Positions 1 through 10,399 are shown, counted from the stretch's first letter. The stretch: DNA of 64,000 nucleotides from Sphingomonas faeni (GCF_023195535.1 NZ_JALPNF010000003.1:310001-374000), one strand, 5' to 3'. Made by a program: numbers and translations. Notes: generated from the letters alone by a model not told the origin.

Positions 1-58
1 GTGCTGATATGCAGCAACCAGCTCGGAACCCACTCCCCCCGCAGAAGTTAGCCGCGGC

Positions 59-640
59 ATGACCGACACATCCCCCGCTTCGAACGCCCGCAACTACCCG
101 TTGCTCGCCGCCCCCCACGTCCACCTCCACGGCCCCGTCGACGACGCGATGTACGACACCTTTAAGTCGCAACTCGTCGCCGCCCCCACCGAAGGCCCGC
201 TGGTCGTCTCGATCACCACGCTCGGCGGCGACCCCGAAGTCGCGCGCGCGATGGGCGACAACATCCGCCTGCTCCGCGAATACACCGACCGCGAGACGCT
301 CTTCCTCGGCAAGGTCGCGGTCTACTCCGCCGGGGCGACGTTCATGTCCGCCTTCCCGGTCGACAGCCGTTTCCTGACGCGCGGCAGCCGCATCATGATC
401 CACGAGCGCCAGATGCAGAGCACGATCGAGCTCAACGGCCCGCTCAACACGCTGTCCTACGCGCTCAAGGCTAAGCTCCACGAGATCGAGGATTCGATCA
501 ATATCCAGGAGGAAGGCTTTCGCGCGATCGTCCAGGGCTCGAAGGTATCGCTCGAGGAGCTGAAGAAGAAGGCCCCCTCCAACTGGTACATCGAAGCCGA
601 GGAAGCCCGCGACCTCGGCCTTATCCTCGATATCATCTAA
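59..640 (+). CDS. ClpP-like serine peptidase (S14 family)
   Basis: 193 residues with the ClpP fold pattern. The nucleophile serine is in the YSAGATF stretch (Ser90) and the catalytic histidine in MIHER (His115), with the expected 25-residue spacing. An aspartate for the triad could be in the HEIEDSIN helix, but it does not align obviously with the canonical ClpP Asp. The N-terminal half (VHLHGPVDDAMYDTF) matches the ClpP oligomerisation/first strand region. It is shorter and more divergent than the housekeeping ClpP, so it is best called a ClpP-like or stand-alone serine protease of unknown target. It lies directly upstream of sdhB on the same strand and could be co-transcribed. Start ATG is preceded by a weak purine stretch only. 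Confidence 0.85.
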   Translation: MTDTSPASNARNYPLLAAPHVHLHGPVDDAMYDTFKSQLVAAPTEGPLVVSITTLGGDPEVARAMGDNIRLLREYTDRETLFLGKVAVYSAGATFMSAFPVDSRFLTRGSRIMIHERQMQSTIELNGPLNTLSYALKAKLHEIEDSINIQEEGFRAIVQGSKVSLEELKKKAPSNWYIEAEEARDLGLILDII

Positions 641-773
641 GCCCTAGGGAGCAGGCGACGCGGCAGCGTGGGTGACCCATGTTGCACCCGCGAAGCTAAG
701 CATTTGCGAGCGGGGCCCGTGTCATGTATCGGCTTCCACAACCTATAAACACACCACGGACGGACCGCTCGCA

Positions 774-1568
774 ATGGCCGAATTCTCGCTCCCGAAAAAC
801 AGCGTCGTCAAGAAGGGCGTCAAGCACGCCTCGACCAGCCAGGGTTCGGGGGACAGCAAGCGTCTGAAATCGTTCAAGGTGTATCGCTACGATCCGGATT
901 CGGGCGAGAACCCGCGCTACGATAATTTCGAGCTCGATCTGAATGACACCGGCCCGATGGTGCTCGACGCGCTGATCAAGATGAAGAGCGAGCAGGATTC
1001 CTCGCTTACCTTCCGCCGCTCGTGCCGCGAGGGCATTTGCGGGTCGTGCTCGATGAACATCAACGGCAAGAACGGCCTCGCCTGCACGACCGCGATCGAG
1101 GATTGCAAGGGCGAGGTCCAGATCACCCCGCTGCCGCACATGGACGTGATCAAGGACCTGGTCCCCGACTTCACGCATTTCTACGCGCAATATTCGTCGA
1201 TCAAGCCGTGGCTGCAGACCGTCACCCCGCCACCCTCGGGCAAGGAACGCCTCCAGTCGCCGGAAGATCGCTCGAAGCTCGACGGTCTGTACGAGTGCAT
1301 CCTGTGCGCCTGCTGCTCGACCTCGTGCCCGAGCTACTGGTGGAACGCGGACAAGTTCTTGGGGCCGGCGATCCTGTTGCAGGCCTATCGCTGGCTCGCC
1401 GACAGCCGCGACGAGATGACCGGCGAGCGCCTCGACGAACTTGAGGATCCGTTCCGCCTGTATCGCTGCCACACCATCATGAACTGCGCGAACGCGTGCC
1501 CCAAGGGCCTGAACCCCGCCAAGGCGATCGCCGAGATCAAGAAGATGGAAGCCGAACGGATCGTCTGA
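774..1568 (+). CDS. sdhB: Succinate dehydrogenase iron-sulfur subunit
   Basis: 264 residues when started at the ATG giving MAEFSLPK; the longer frame to 672 adds a non-conserved leader. It transfers electrons from SdhA flavin to quinone in complex II at the inner membrane. The [2Fe-2S] ligands are in CREGICGSC (Cys84, 89, 92) with a further Cys in the GLAC stretch. The [4Fe-4S] and [3Fe-4S] ligands are in [11 protein letters not shown] and [14 protein letters not shown]. Length and motifs are normal for the family. sdhC, sdhD and sdhA are not in the window; they would be expected upstream, beyond the ClpP-like gene. Confidence 0.96.
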   Translation: MAEFSLPKNSVVKKGVKHASTSQGSGDSKRLKSFKVYRYDPDSGENPRYDNFELDLNDTGPMVLDALIKMKSEQDSSLTFRRSCREGICGSCSMNINGKNGLACTTAIEDCKGEVQITPLPHMDVIKDLVPDFTHFYAQYSSIKPWLQTVTPPPSGKERLQSPEDRSKLDGLYECILCACCSTSCPSYWWNADKFLGPAILLQAYRWLADSRDEMTGERLDELEDPFRLYRCHTIMNCANACPKGLNPAKAIAEIKKMEAERIV

Positions 1569-1654
1569 TCCTTTGGTGGAGGGGGGTGTGTTTTACGCCC
1601 GCCCCCTTCTTCCCCGCCTCAATCCGCTTCCCCCTCCGGTGCCGCTCCCCCCTC

Positions 1655-1742
1655 CCGTTCGTGCTGAGCGAAGTCGAAGCACCCGCTCGGGGCGGGGGAT
1701 GACATTCCCAAGATCCTTCGACTTCGCTCAGGATGAACGGGG
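1655..1742. repeat. REP-like inverted repeat, family G
   Basis: Two imperfect arms built around CTGAGCGAAGTCGAAG and its complement CTTCGACTTCGCTCAG, separated by about 35 bases. The right arm is read in the hot-dog thioesterase frame as FDFAQDER, a common spurious peptide of this repeat type, so the thioesterase should start after it. Only copy of this family seen in the window. Confidence 0.8.
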
Positions 1743-1764
1743 AAAGGGTTTCAAGGAAACATCT

Positions 1765-2241
1765 TTGACCCAACCCCATTTCCTCGAAGCCGAAGACCCA
1801 GCCAACCCCGGCTGGCGCAGCTGGTCGCTCTCCGACCCGACGCGCTTCAACACCCTCCTCGGCCCCATGCTCTACCGCGTCGACGGCCACACTGTCCGCG
1901 TCCGCATCACCCCCGAGCATCGCCACTCCAACCTCCAGAACAACGTCCACGGCGGAGCGCTCCTCGCGTTCATCGACGTAGCCCTGTTCGCGGCCGCAAG
2001 AGGCTTCGGCCTGATCACCGCCGGCACCGCGGTGACGCTCGATCTCAACACCCAGTTCATCGGCGGCGGCCGCGTCGGCGAGCCGATCGAGGCGCAGGTC
2101 GAGGTGCTCAAGGAAACCGGCCGCCTCTTGTTCCTGCGGGGCTTGGTGGTGCAAGGCGACGACGAGAACAAGATCGCCGCCTTCTCGGCCACGATCCGCA
2201 AGCCGTCCGGCAAGCCCCCAAAGGCTGACACCGCCACCTAA
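1765..2241 (+). CDS. PaaI/YdiI-type hot-dog thioesterase
   Basis: 158 residues with the hot-dog fold signature of acyl-CoA thioesterases: the NNVHGGALLAFIDVALF segment corresponds to the HGG motif and long central helix, followed by GTAVTLDLNTQFI and a strand-rich end. It probably hydrolyses an acyl-CoA; the substrate cannot be told. The start is set at a TTG with a good AAGGAAA ribosome site 5-6 bases upstream. The open frame extends to 1573 but that part is a REP-like palindrome and low-complexity proline/arginine sequence. Alternative start: ATG at 1699 inside the repeat. Confidence 0.82.
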   Translation: MTQPHFLEAEDPANPGWRSWSLSDPTRFNTLLGPMLYRVDGHTVRVRITPEHRHSNLQNNVHGGALLAFIDVALFAAARGFGLITAGTAVTLDLNTQFIGGGRVGEPIEAQVEVLKETGRLLFLRGLVVQGDDENKIAAFSATIRKPSGKPPKADTAT

Positions 2242-2243
2242 TA

Positions 2244-2349
2244 CCACCCCGGCGAAGGCCGGGGCCCAATTGGGACACGATCATTGTTGAAGCGCCCCGC
2301 TCCATTATCAAAACCTTCCATATTGGGCCCCGGCCTCCGCCGGGGTGGT
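2244..2349. repeat. REP-like doublet, family A
   Basis: Inverted pair of the CCCCGGCGAAGGCCGGGG palindrome with a CCCAATTGGG-type extension, arms at 2244-2274 and 2321-2349, spacer about 46 bases. The right arm carries CCTCCGCC instead of CTTCGCC. It fills the gap between the thioesterase gene and zapE, ending 14 bases before the zapE start. Confidence 0.9.
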
Positions 2350-2363
2350 GCAGGGGTGGCGAA

Positions 2364-3455
2364 GTGACCGTCCTCAAAGCCTACGAAGCCCTCGTAGCCT
2401 CAGGCGAACTCCGTCCCGACCCCGAACAAGCCGCCGCCGCCGGCCGCCTCAACACCCTCGCCACCGAACTCGGCATCCCCAAGTCCACCGGCTTCTTCGC
2501 GCGCTTCTCGAAGAAACCGGACCCCCGCGGCGTCTACCTCTGGGGCGGGGTCGGTCGCGGCAAGTCCATGCTCATGGACCTGTTCTTCGCGAACGCGCCC
2601 GTCGAAAAGAAGCGCCGCGTCCACTTCGGCGAGTTCATGCTCGAGGTCCACGCGCGCATCGCCGCCGAGCGTCGCAAGGAAGTCGGCGACCCGATCGTCC
2701 CCGTCGCCGCCGCAATCGCCGACGAGACCCGCCTGCTCGCGTTCGACGAGATGATGGTCACCAACAGCCCCGACGCGATGATCCTGTCGCGGCTGGTGAC
2801 CTCGCTGCTCGATTCCGGCGTGACGATCGTCACCACCTCGAACCGGCCGCCGTCCGATCTCTACAAGAACGGCCTCAACCGCGAGCATTTCCTGCCCTTC
2901 ATCGCGACGATCGAACACCGCCTCGACGTGCTCCCGCTCAACGGCCCGGTCGACTATCGCCGCGATCGTCTCGGCAGCCAGGACACCTGGCTCGTCCCCA
3001 ATGGCCCCGAGGCGACCGCGCAGCTCTCCGCCGCGTTCTTCCGCCTCACCGACTTCTCGACCGACGACAGCGAGCACGTCCCCGCCGAAGACCTCGTGGT
3101 GCAGGGCCGCACGCTGCGGGTGCCGAAATCGCTCAAGGGCGTCGCGGTGTTCAGTTTCAAGAAGCTGTGCGGCGAGGCGAGGGGAGTGGCCGACTACCTC
3201 GCCATCGCGCGGAAATTCCACACCGTCATCCTCGTCGGCATCCCTAAGCTCGGGCCGGAGAACCGCAACGAGGCGGCACGGTTCGTGGCGCTGATCGACG
3301 CGCTGTACGAGCACAAGGTGAAGTTGCTTGCGGCTGCGGATGCGCAACCCGGCGACCTTTACCAGAGTGGCGACGGCAGGTTCGAGTTCGACCGCACGAT
3401 CAGCCGTTTGGAAGAGATGCGCTCCGAGGAATATTTGGCGGAAGGCCACCTCTGA
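2364..3455 (+). CDS. zapE: Cell division protein ZapE (AFG1-like AAA ATPase)
   Basis: 363 residues from a GTG start. Walker A is GGVGRGKS (residues 61-68), Walker B is LLAFDEM (about 124-130), and TSNRPPSDLYKNGLNR is the characteristic sensor-1 region of the AFG1/LACE1/ZapE family. In E. coli ZapE modulates Z-ring assembly; in mitochondria the homologue acts in protein quality control. Full family length. In many alphaproteobacteria this gene sits beside mdh and the sdh/suc genes, as here. Confidence 0.93.
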   Translation: MTVLKAYEALVASGELRPDPEQAAAAGRLNTLATELGIPKSTGFFARFSKKPDPRGVYLWGGVGRGKSMLMDLFFANAPVEKKRRVHFGEFMLEVHARIAAERRKEVGDPIVPVAAAIADETRLLAFDEMMVTNSPDAMILSRLVTSLLDSGVTIVTTSNRPPSDLYKNGLNREHFLPFIATIEHRLDVLPLNGPVDYRRDRLGSQDTWLVPNGPEATAQLSAAFFRLTDFSTDDSEHVPAEDLVVQGRTLRVPKSLKGVAVFSFKKLCGEARGVADYLAIARKFHTVILVGIPKLGPENRNEAARFVALIDALYEHKVKLLAAADAQPGDLYQSGDGRFEFDRTISRLEEMRSEEYLAEGHL

Positions 3456-3467
3456 CCGACCCCTCCG

Positions 3468-3546
3468 GTCATCCTGACGAAAGTCAGGACCCAGAGCCAC
3501 GAATGCTGCGTTTGGTATCCTGGGTCCTGACTTTCGTCAGGATGAC
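3468..3546. repeat. REP-like doublet, family B
   Basis: Inverted pair around CTGACGAAAGTCAGG; arms begin GTCATCC and end GGATGAC, about 25-base spacer. Sits between zapE and the mdh promoter region. Same family at 37046-37126 and 46803-46883. Confidence 0.9.
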
Positions 3547-3640
3547 GAAGCCGGCAAAGCTTATTGCACATGAGAACCAATCGCAATAACAACCCGCTTT
3601 TGTCCTTTTAACGGTTGCCGTAGCGCCATAATGCGCGTAA

Positions 3641-4657
<1,017 letters not shown>

Positions 4658-4689
4658 TTGAACTGATTTGAGGTGAGGTAAGGATCGCA

Positions 4690-4720
4690 CCACCCCGGCG
4701 AAGGCCGGGGCCCAATTGGG
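4690..4720. repeat. REP-like family A, left arm flanking the GIY-YIG gene
   Basis: CACCCCGGCGAAGGCCGGGG plus the CCCAATTGGG extension. The complementary arm at 5039-5069 matches it over about 29 bases without mismatch. In the other doublets of this family the two arms are only about 30-50 bases apart; here 318 bases including one gene lie between them. Confidence 0.92.
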
Positions 4721-4732
4721 AAGTCCCCGCTG

Positions 4733-5029
4733 ATGGAAGAACAAGCGTTCGTCTACATCATGGCCAGCGGATATAATGGCACGATCTACCTCGGCTCGAC
4801 GTTGAACCTGGCGAAGCGCGTGTGGGAACACCGCAACGCCGTCGTCGCCGGGTTCACGAAGAAATACGACTGCAAGCTGCTCGTCTGGTATGAGTTGGCC
4901 GGTAGTTGGGAAGCCGCCCGGCAGCGTGAGCTGCACATGAAGGAGTGGAAACGAGACTGGAAACTGCGTGAGATCAACGGTTTCAATCCCACTTGGGACG
5001 ACCTTTACGATCGCATCGCACGACCATGA
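4733..5029 (+). CDS. GIY-YIG superfamily nuclease, REP-bracketed
   Basis: 98 residues, a stand-alone GIY-YIG domain of the short UPF0213/YhbQ-like type. The VYI (7-9) and YLG (19-21) tripeptides form the two signature strands; Arg29 follows in LAKRVWEHR; Glu66 in QRELHMKEWKR is the expected metal-binding Glu; the end has NPTWDDL, typical of this group. All key catalytic positions look intact, so it could be active. The gene lies wholly between two perfectly complementary copies of REP-like family A, starting 13 bases after the left arm and ending 10 bases before the right arm. It interrupts the usual mdh-suc order. No DNA target or partner is known. RBS is weak. Confidence 0.85.
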   Translation: MEEQAFVYIMASGYNGTIYLGSTLNLAKRVWEHRNAVVAGFTKKYDCKLLVWYELAGSWEAARQRELHMKEWKRDWKLREINGFNPTWDDLYDRIARP

Positions 5030-5038
5030 CCGCTTTCT

Positions 5039-5069
5039 CAATTGGGCCCCGGCCTTCGCCGGGGTGGTA
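5039..5069. repeat. REP-like family A, right arm flanking the GIY-YIG gene
   Basis: Reverse complement of the left arm at 4690-4720. It ends immediately before AAGGAACGA, which serves as the sucD ribosome site, so a folded mRNA hairpin would stand directly upstream of sucD translation initiation. Confidence 0.92.
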
Positions 5070-5083
5070 AGGAACGAGACAAG

Positions 5084-5968
5084 ATGAGCATCCTCGTCGA
5101 CAAGAACACCAAGGTCATCACCCAGGGCATGACCGGCGAAACCGGCAGCTTCCACACCAAGATGGCGCTGGAATACGGCACGCAGATGGTCGGTGGCGTC
5201 ACGCCCGGCAAGGGCGGCACGACCCACCTCGACCTCCCCGTCTACAACACCGTCGCCGAAGCCAAGGCGATGACCGGCGCGACCGCGTCGGTCATCTACG
5301 TGCCGCCCCCCTTCGCCGCCGATTCTATCCTCGAGGCGATCGACGCCGAGATCGAGCTGATCGTCGCGATCACCGAGGGCATTCCGGTGCTCGACATGGT
5401 CAAGGTCAAGCGCGCGCTGTCGGGCTCCAAGTCGCGCCTGATCGGCCCGAACTGCCCCGGCGTGCTGACCCCCGGTGAGTGCAAGATCGGCATCATGCCC
5501 GGCTCGATCTTCAAGAAGGGCTCGGTCGGCGTTGTCAGCCGTTCAGGCACGCTCACCTATGAGGCGGTGTTCCAGACGTCGAACGCAGGTCTCGGTCAGA
5601 CGACCGCGGTTGGCATCGGTGGCGATCCGGTCAACGGCACGAACTTCATCGACGTGCTCGAGCTGTTCCTGGCCGACGACGAAACCCAGTCGATCATCAT
5701 GATCGGCGAAATCGGCGGCGACGCAGAAGAGCAGGCGGCACAGTTCCTCCGCGACGAAGCCAAGCGCGGTCGGTCGAAGCCGATGGCAGGCTTCATCGCC
5801 GGTCGTACGGCACCTCCGGGGCGCCGCATGGGCCATGCCGGCGCGATCGTGTCGGGCGGCAAGGGCGACGCGGAGAGCAAGATCGCGGCGATGGAAGCTG
5901 CCGGGATCAAGGTCTCGGAAAGCCCCAGCCTGCTCGGCGAGACGCTACTGAGCGTGTTGAAGGGCTGA
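5084..5968 (+). CDS. sucD: Succinyl-CoA synthetase alpha subunit
   Basis: 294 residues starting [11 protein letters not shown] with AAGGAACGA as ribosome site; the open frame to 5042 runs into a REP arm and is not coding. With SucC it converts succinyl-CoA to succinate with formation of ATP or GTP. The CoA-binding N-terminal domain includes [17 protein letters not shown]; the phosphohistidine is in [11 protein letters not shown] (about His251). sucC, usually adjacent in other bacteria, is absent from the window and must lie elsewhere. Confidence 0.96.
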   Translation: MSILVDKNTKVITQGMTGETGSFHTKMALEYGTQMVGGVTPGKGGTTHLDLPVYNTVAEAKAMTGATASVIYVPPPFAADSILEAIDAEIELIVAITEGIPVLDMVKVKRALSGSKSRLIGPNCPGVLTPGECKIGIMPGSIFKKGSVGVVSRSGTLTYEAVFQTSNAGLGQTTAVGIGGDPVNGTNFIDVLELFLADDETQSIIMIGEIGGDAEEQAAQFLRDEAKRGRSKPMAGFIAGRTAPPGRRMGHAGAIVSGGKGDAESKIAAMEAAGIKVSESPSLLGETLLSVLKG

Positions 5969-5975
5969 ACATATC

Positions 5976-6056
5976 GTCATCCCGGGCTTGACCCGGGATC
6001 CAGGGTCGCCAGCGCGCCGCCCGTAACTCTGGGTCCCGGGGCGAGCCCGGGATGAC
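5976..6056. repeat. REP-like doublet, family C
   Basis: Inverted pair GTCATCCCGGGCTTGACCC / GGGCGAGCCCGGGATGAC with about 35-base spacer, in the sucD-sucA gap. It ends 29 bases before the sucA start. A diverged copy is at 53994-54086. Confidence 0.9.
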
Positions 6057-6084
6057 GAAATTCTTAGCGGCTAGGACGAGAACG

Positions 6085-9021
6085 ATGGGCTACGAAGGCC
6101 AGGATTTCAGCGATATCGCAGCCGGCGTCAGCCCGGCGTTCGTGGAGACGCTCTACGCCAAGTTCAACGCGGACCCGGCCTCGGTCGAATCCGGTTGGCG
6201 CGCGTTCTTTGAGGGTCTCGAAGGTTCCGCGCAGGGCCCGAGCTGGGAGAGCGCCCGCTGGCCGCTCACCACCACGGACGACCTGACCGCAGCGCTCGAT
6301 CCCACCCAGATGGAGCCCGCGCCCAAGCCCGCAAAGGGCGGCAAGCCCGCCCCCGCCGCAGCGGCACCCGCGCCCGTCTCGAAGGAAGAGATCGCCAAGG
6401 CCGCCGCCGATGCGATCCGCGCGCAGCTGCTCGTCCGCACCTACCGCGTCCGTGGCCATCTCGCCGCCAATCTCGACCCGCTCGGCCTGTCGAAGCGCGA
6501 GATGCCCGAGGATCTGAAGACCGAATATCACGGCTTCTCCGACGCCGACATCGATCGGAAGGTCTATCTCGGCGGCACGATGGGCTTCGAATGGGTCTCG
6601 ATCCGCGAGCTCGTCGACACGTTGCGCAAGAATTACTGCGGCAATGTCGGCCTCGAATACATGCACATCTCCGACGTCGAGGAGCGCCGCTTCCTCCAGG
6701 AGCGCATGGAAGGCCAGGACAAGGCGATCGAATTCTCCACCGACGGCAAGAAGGCGATCCTCACCAAGGTGATCCAGGCCGAGCAGTGGGAGAAATTCCT
6801 CGGCAAGAAGTATGTCGGCACGAAGCGCTTCGGCCTCGACGGCGGCGAATCGATGATCCCCGCGCTCGAAAGCGTGATCAAGTATGGCGGCCAGATGGGC
6901 GTGCGCGAGCTCGTCATCGGCATGGCGCACCGCGGTCGCCTCAACGTGCTCGCCAACGTGATGGCCAAGCCGTTGCGCGTGATCTTCCACGAATTCGCCG
7001 GCGGTTCGGCCAATCCCGACGACATCGGCGGTTCGGGCGACGTGAAATATCACCTCGGCACCAGTACCGATCGCGAGTTCGACGGTCACAAGGTTCACAT
7101 GAGCCTCGTCGCCAACCCGTCGCATCTCGAAGCCGCCGACCCGGTCGTGCTCGGCAAGACTCGCGCGATCCAGACGCTCAACAACGACCTCAAGGATCAC
7201 GTCGCGAGCTTGCCCGTGCTGATCCACGGCGACGCCGCGTTCGCCGGGCAGGGGATCGTCTGGGAGTGCCTCGGCTTCTCGGGAATCCGCGGCTACAACA
7301 CCGGCGGCTGCGTCCACTTCATCATCAACAACCAGGTCGGCTTCACGACCTCGCCGCAGTTCGCGCGCTCGTCGCCCTACCCGTCGGACGTCGCCAAGGG
7401 CGTTCAGGCGCCGGTCTTCCACGTCAACGGCGACGATCCCGAGGCGGTCACCTTCGCGACCAAGATGGCGATGGAATTCCGCCAGAAGTTCCACCGCGAC
7501 ATCGTCATCGACATGTGGTGCTATCGCCGCTTCGGCCATAACGAGGGCGACGAGCCGTCCTTCACGCAGCCGCTGATGTACGACATCATCCGCAAGCACC
7601 CGGGCGTCAGCTCGGTGTACGGCGATCGCCTGATCAAGGAAGGCGTGATCGACCAGCCCTGGATCGACGAGAACGTGAAGGAATTCACGCTCCGTCTCGA
7701 GGGCGAGTTCGAAGCCGGGTCGTCGTACAAGCCCAACAAAGCCGACTGGTTCGGCGGTCGCTGGACCGGCCTCAGCGCGCCGACCGATGGCGGTTCCGCG
7801 CGGCGCAACGTCGAGACCGGTCTCAGCCAGAAGCTGTTCGACTCGCTCGGCCGTACGCTGACCACGATCCCCGACAGCGTGAAGATCCACAAGACGCTCA
7901 ACCGCGTAATCGATGCCAAGCGCGAGATGTTCAAGTCGGGCAAGGGCTTCGACTGGGCGACCGGCGAAGCGCTCGCATTCGGCGGCCTGCTCTCGGAAGG
8001 GTACGGCGTCCGCCTGTCCGGCCAGGATTCGGGCCGCGGCACCTTCTCGCAGCGCCACGCGGTCTGGGTCGACCAGACCGACGAGCATAAGTACGTGCCG
8101 TTGCAGGAAATCGAACACGGTCGCTTCGAAGTGCTCGACAGCCCGCTCAGCGAGTACGGCGTGCTCGGGTTCGAGTACGGCTACGCGCTCGCCGATCCGA
8201 AGACGCTGGTCCTCTGGGAGGCGCAGTTCGGTGATTTCGTCAACGGCGCGCAGATCATGATCGATCAGTTCATCACGTCCGGTGAGTCGAAGTGGCTCCG
8301 CGCCAACGGCCTCGTGATGCTGCTCCCGCACGGCTATGAAGGGCAGGGGCCTGAGCACAGCTCGGCGCGTCCCGAGCGTTTCCTTCAGTCGTGCGCCGAC
8401 GACAACATCCAGGTCGCGAACTGCACCAGCCCGGCGAACTATTTCCACCTGCTCCGCCGGCAGATGCACCGCAACTTCCGCAAGCCGCTGATCGTGATGA
8501 CGCCCAAGTCGTTGTTGCGGCACAAGCTGGCCGTGTCGAACGCCGAGGATTTCCAGGGCGACAGCCACTTCCGTCGTCTCCTGTCCGACACCAACGGTGC
8601 GGCGGACGTCGATACGAAGCGGCTCGTGCTGTGCACCGGCAAGGTCGCGTACGACCTGATCGAGGCACGCGATGCCCACGGCGACACGGACACCCAGATC
8701 GTTCGCGTCGAGCAGCTCTATCCCTTCCCGGGCGAGCCGATCGCCGAACGCGTCGCGCGGATGCCGAACCTCGAAGAGATCGTCTGGGCGCAGGAAGAGC
8801 CGAAGAACAACGGCTATTGGTTCTTCGTCGAGCCACTGATCGAGGAGGCGCTGGCGACGGTGAACTCACCTGTGAAGCGCGCGCGCTATGCCGGGCGCAA
8901 CGCGTCGGCGTCGCCCGCGACCGGGCTGATGAAGCGTCACCAGGCCGAGCAGGGCGCGCTCGTCGCCGACGCACTCGGCCACAACGTCCGCGACGAAATC
9001 CGCCGCACCCGCGCATCGTAA
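6085..9021 (+). CDS. sucA: 2-oxoglutarate dehydrogenase E1 component
   Basis: 978 residues from the ATG giving MGYEGQDFSD; the 11 codons before it come from the REP arm. ThDP-dependent decarboxylase of the 2-oxoglutarate dehydrogenase complex, cytoplasmic. The short N-terminal peripheral segment (residues 1-50) contacts E2; an Ala/Pro-rich linker follows near residues 85-110. The conserved MAHRGRLNVLANV, GDAAFAGQG, NNQVGFTT and YRRFGHNEGDEPSFTQP segments line the ThDP and substrate site. The transketolase-like C-terminal half includes PHGYEGQGPEHSSAR. Same operon as sucB. Confidence 0.97.
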   Translation: MGYEGQDFSDIAAGVSPAFVETLYAKFNADPASVESGWRAFFEGLEGSAQGPSWESARWPLTTTDDLTAALDPTQMEPAPKPAKGGKPAPAAAAPAPVSKEEIAKAAADAIRAQLLVRTYRVRGHLAANLDPLGLSKREMPEDLKTEYHGFSDADIDRKVYLGGTMGFEWVSIRELVDTLRKNYCGNVGLEYMHISDVEERRFLQERMEGQDKAIEFSTDGKKAILTKVIQAEQWEKFLGKKYVGTKRFGLDGGESMIPALESVIKYGGQMGVRELVIGMAHRGRLNVLANVMAKPLRVIFHEFAGGSANPDDIGGSGDVKYHLGTSTDREFDGHKVHMSLVANPSHLEAADPVVLGKTRAIQTLNNDLKDHVASLPVLIHGDAAFAGQGIVWECLGFSGIRGYNTGGCVHFIINNQVGFTTSPQFARSSPYPSDVAKGVQAPVFHVNGDDPEAVTFATKMAMEFRQKFHRDIVIDMWCYRRFGHNEGDEPSFTQPLMYDIIRKHPGVSSVYGDRLIKEGVIDQPWIDENVKEFTLRLEGEFEAGSSYKPNKADWFGGRWTGLSAPTDGGSARRNVETGLSQKLFDSLGRTLTTIPDSVKIHKTLNRVIDAKREMFKSGKGFDWATGEALAFGGLLSEGYGVRLSGQDSGRGTFSQRHAVWVDQTDEHKYVPLQEIEHGRFEVLDSPLSEYGVLGFEYGYALADPKTLVLWEAQFGDFVNGAQIMIDQFITSGESKWLRANGLVMLLPHGYEGQGPEHSSARPERFLQSCADDNIQVANCTSPANYFHLLRRQMHRNFRKPLIVMTPKSLLRHKLAVSNAEDFQGDSHFRRLLSDTNGAADVDTKRLVLCTGKVAYDLIEARDAHGDTDTQIVRVEQLYPFPGEPIAERVARMPNLEEIVWAQEEPKNNGYWFFVEPLIEEALATVNSPVKRARYAGRNASASPATGLMKRHQAEQGALVADALGHNVRDEIRRTRAS

Positions 9022-9036
9022 CACCGTCCCCTTGCT

Positions 9037-9126
9037 GTTCCCCGGCGAAGGCCGGGGCCCAGTTGGGGGACGTCAGTAGCTGAAGATAAGCTTTCCCACC
9101 TGGGCCCCGGCCTTCGCCGGGGAACG
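9037..9126. repeat. REP-like doublet, family A
   Basis: GTTCCCCGGCGAAGGCCGGGG and its complement, about 40-base spacer, between sucA and sucB. It ends 15 bases before the sucB start codon. Confidence 0.9.
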
Positions 9127-9141
9127 ATAGGAAGATAGAAC

Positions 9142-10392
9142 ATGGCAACCGAAGTCACCGTCCCCGTCCTGGGTGAATCGATCACCGAAGCCACCCTCGG
9201 CGAGTGGCTGAAGCAGCCCGGCGACCCCGTCGCGGTCGACGAGCCGATCGCCAGCCTCGAGACCGACAAGGTCTCGGTCGAGGTCCCGTCGCCGGTCGCC
9301 GGCGTCATGGGCCAGCACGCCGTCGCCGTCGGTGACACCGTGCAGGTCGGCGCGATGCTCGCCACGATCGACTCGGGTGACGGCGCCGCCGCGTCGGCTC
9401 CTGCGCCCGCACCTGCTGCGACGGCAACCCCCGCTGCTCCCGCCGCCAAGGACGAGTCCGGCGCAGGCTACGGCGACCAGCCCGGCGCCGGCACCAGCGA
9501 CTCGCCCGCCGCACTCTCCCCGTCGGTGCGCCGCGCCGTGCTCGAGCACGGCGTCGACCCGGGCACCGTTAAGGGCACCGGCCGCGACGGTAGAATCACC
9601 AAGGAAGACGTGACCGCCGCCGCGTCGAGCAAGCCAGCGCCTGCTCCCGCCGCAGCGCCCGCTCCGGCAGCAGCCCCCGCCGCCGCATCGGGTCGCGGCG
9701 AAGAGCGCGTGCGCATGACGCGCCTCCGCCAGACGATCGCCAAGCGCCTCAAGGAAGCGCAGAACACCGCCGCGATGCTGACGACGTTCAACGACGTCGA
9801 CATGACCGCGGTGATCGAGGCGCGCGCCAAGTACAAGGACCTGTTCGAGAAGAAGCACGGCGTCCGGTTGGGCTTCATGGGCTTCTTCGTGAAGGCCGCG
9901 ACGATGGCGCTGCGCGACATCCCGTCGGTCAACGCATCGATCGACGGCGACGACATCGTCTATCACGATTACGCCGACATCTCGGTCGCGGTGTCGTCGC
10001 CGGGCGGCCTCGTCGTCCCCGTGATCCGTGACGCCGACCAGATGTCGGTCGCGACGATCGAGAAGACGATCGGCGACTTCGGCAAGCGCGCGAAGGAAGG
10101 CGCGCTCAAGATGGACGAGATGAAGGGCGGCACCTTCACGATCTCGAACGGCGGCGTGTTCGGCTCGCTGATGTCGACCCCGATCATCAATCCGCCGCAG
10201 TCCGCCGTGCTGGGCCTCCACCGCATCGAGGAGCGCCCGGTCGTCGTGAACGGCGAGATCGTCATCCGCCCGATGATGTACCTCGCGCTCAGCTACGACC
10301 ACCGCCTGATCGACGGCCGCGAAGCCGTGACGTTCCTCGTCGCGCTGAAAAATGCTATCGAGGATCCGACGCGGATTCTTATCGACCTGTGA
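9142..10392 (+). CDS. sucB: Dihydrolipoyllysine succinyltransferase (2-oxoglutarate dehydrogenase E2)
   Basis: 416 residues with the classical E2 order. The lipoyl domain (1-75) has the lipoylated Lys43 in ETDKVSVEV. An Ala/Pro-rich linker leads to the E1/E3-binding domain ([15 protein letters not shown]) near residues 128-160, a second Ala/Pro linker, and the catalytic acyltransferase domain ending with [13 protein letters not shown], which holds the active-site His and Asp. It passes the succinyl group to CoA. Located between sucA and the inserted DUF433/DUF5615 pair; its stop is 8 bases before the DUF433 gene, so read-through transcription is likely. Confidence 0.97.
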   Translation: MATEVTVPVLGESITEATLGEWLKQPGDPVAVDEPIASLETDKVSVEVPSPVAGVMGQHAVAVGDTVQVGAMLATIDSGDGAAASAPAPAPAATATPAAPAAKDESGAGYGDQPGAGTSDSPAALSPSVRRAVLEHGVDPGTVKGTGRDGRITKEDVTAAASSKPAPAPAAAPAPAAAPAAASGRGEERVRMTRLRQTIAKRLKEAQNTAAMLTTFNDVDMTAVIEARAKYKDLFEKKHGVRLGFMGFFVKAATMALRDIPSVNASIDGDDIVYHDYADISVAVSSPGGLVVPVIRDADQMSVATIEKTIGDFGKRAKEGALKMDEMKGGTFTISNGGVFGSLMSTPIINPPQSAVLGLHRIEERPVVVNGEIVIRPMMYLALSYDHRLIDGREAVTFLVALKNAIEDPTRILIDL

Positions 10393-10399
10393 GGTAGCA

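Noticed and set aside
1..58. C-terminal end of an upstream gene
   Set aside because: A short open frame ends at 51 but it shows no recognisable protein end; too short to support.
6064..8679. 871-codon open frame antisense to sucA
   Set aside because: Shadow of codon bias in a GC-rich gene; composition Arg/Ala/Val-rich with no domain. Similar antisense frames over dnaK, glnD, ydbH and purB were dismissed for the same reason.
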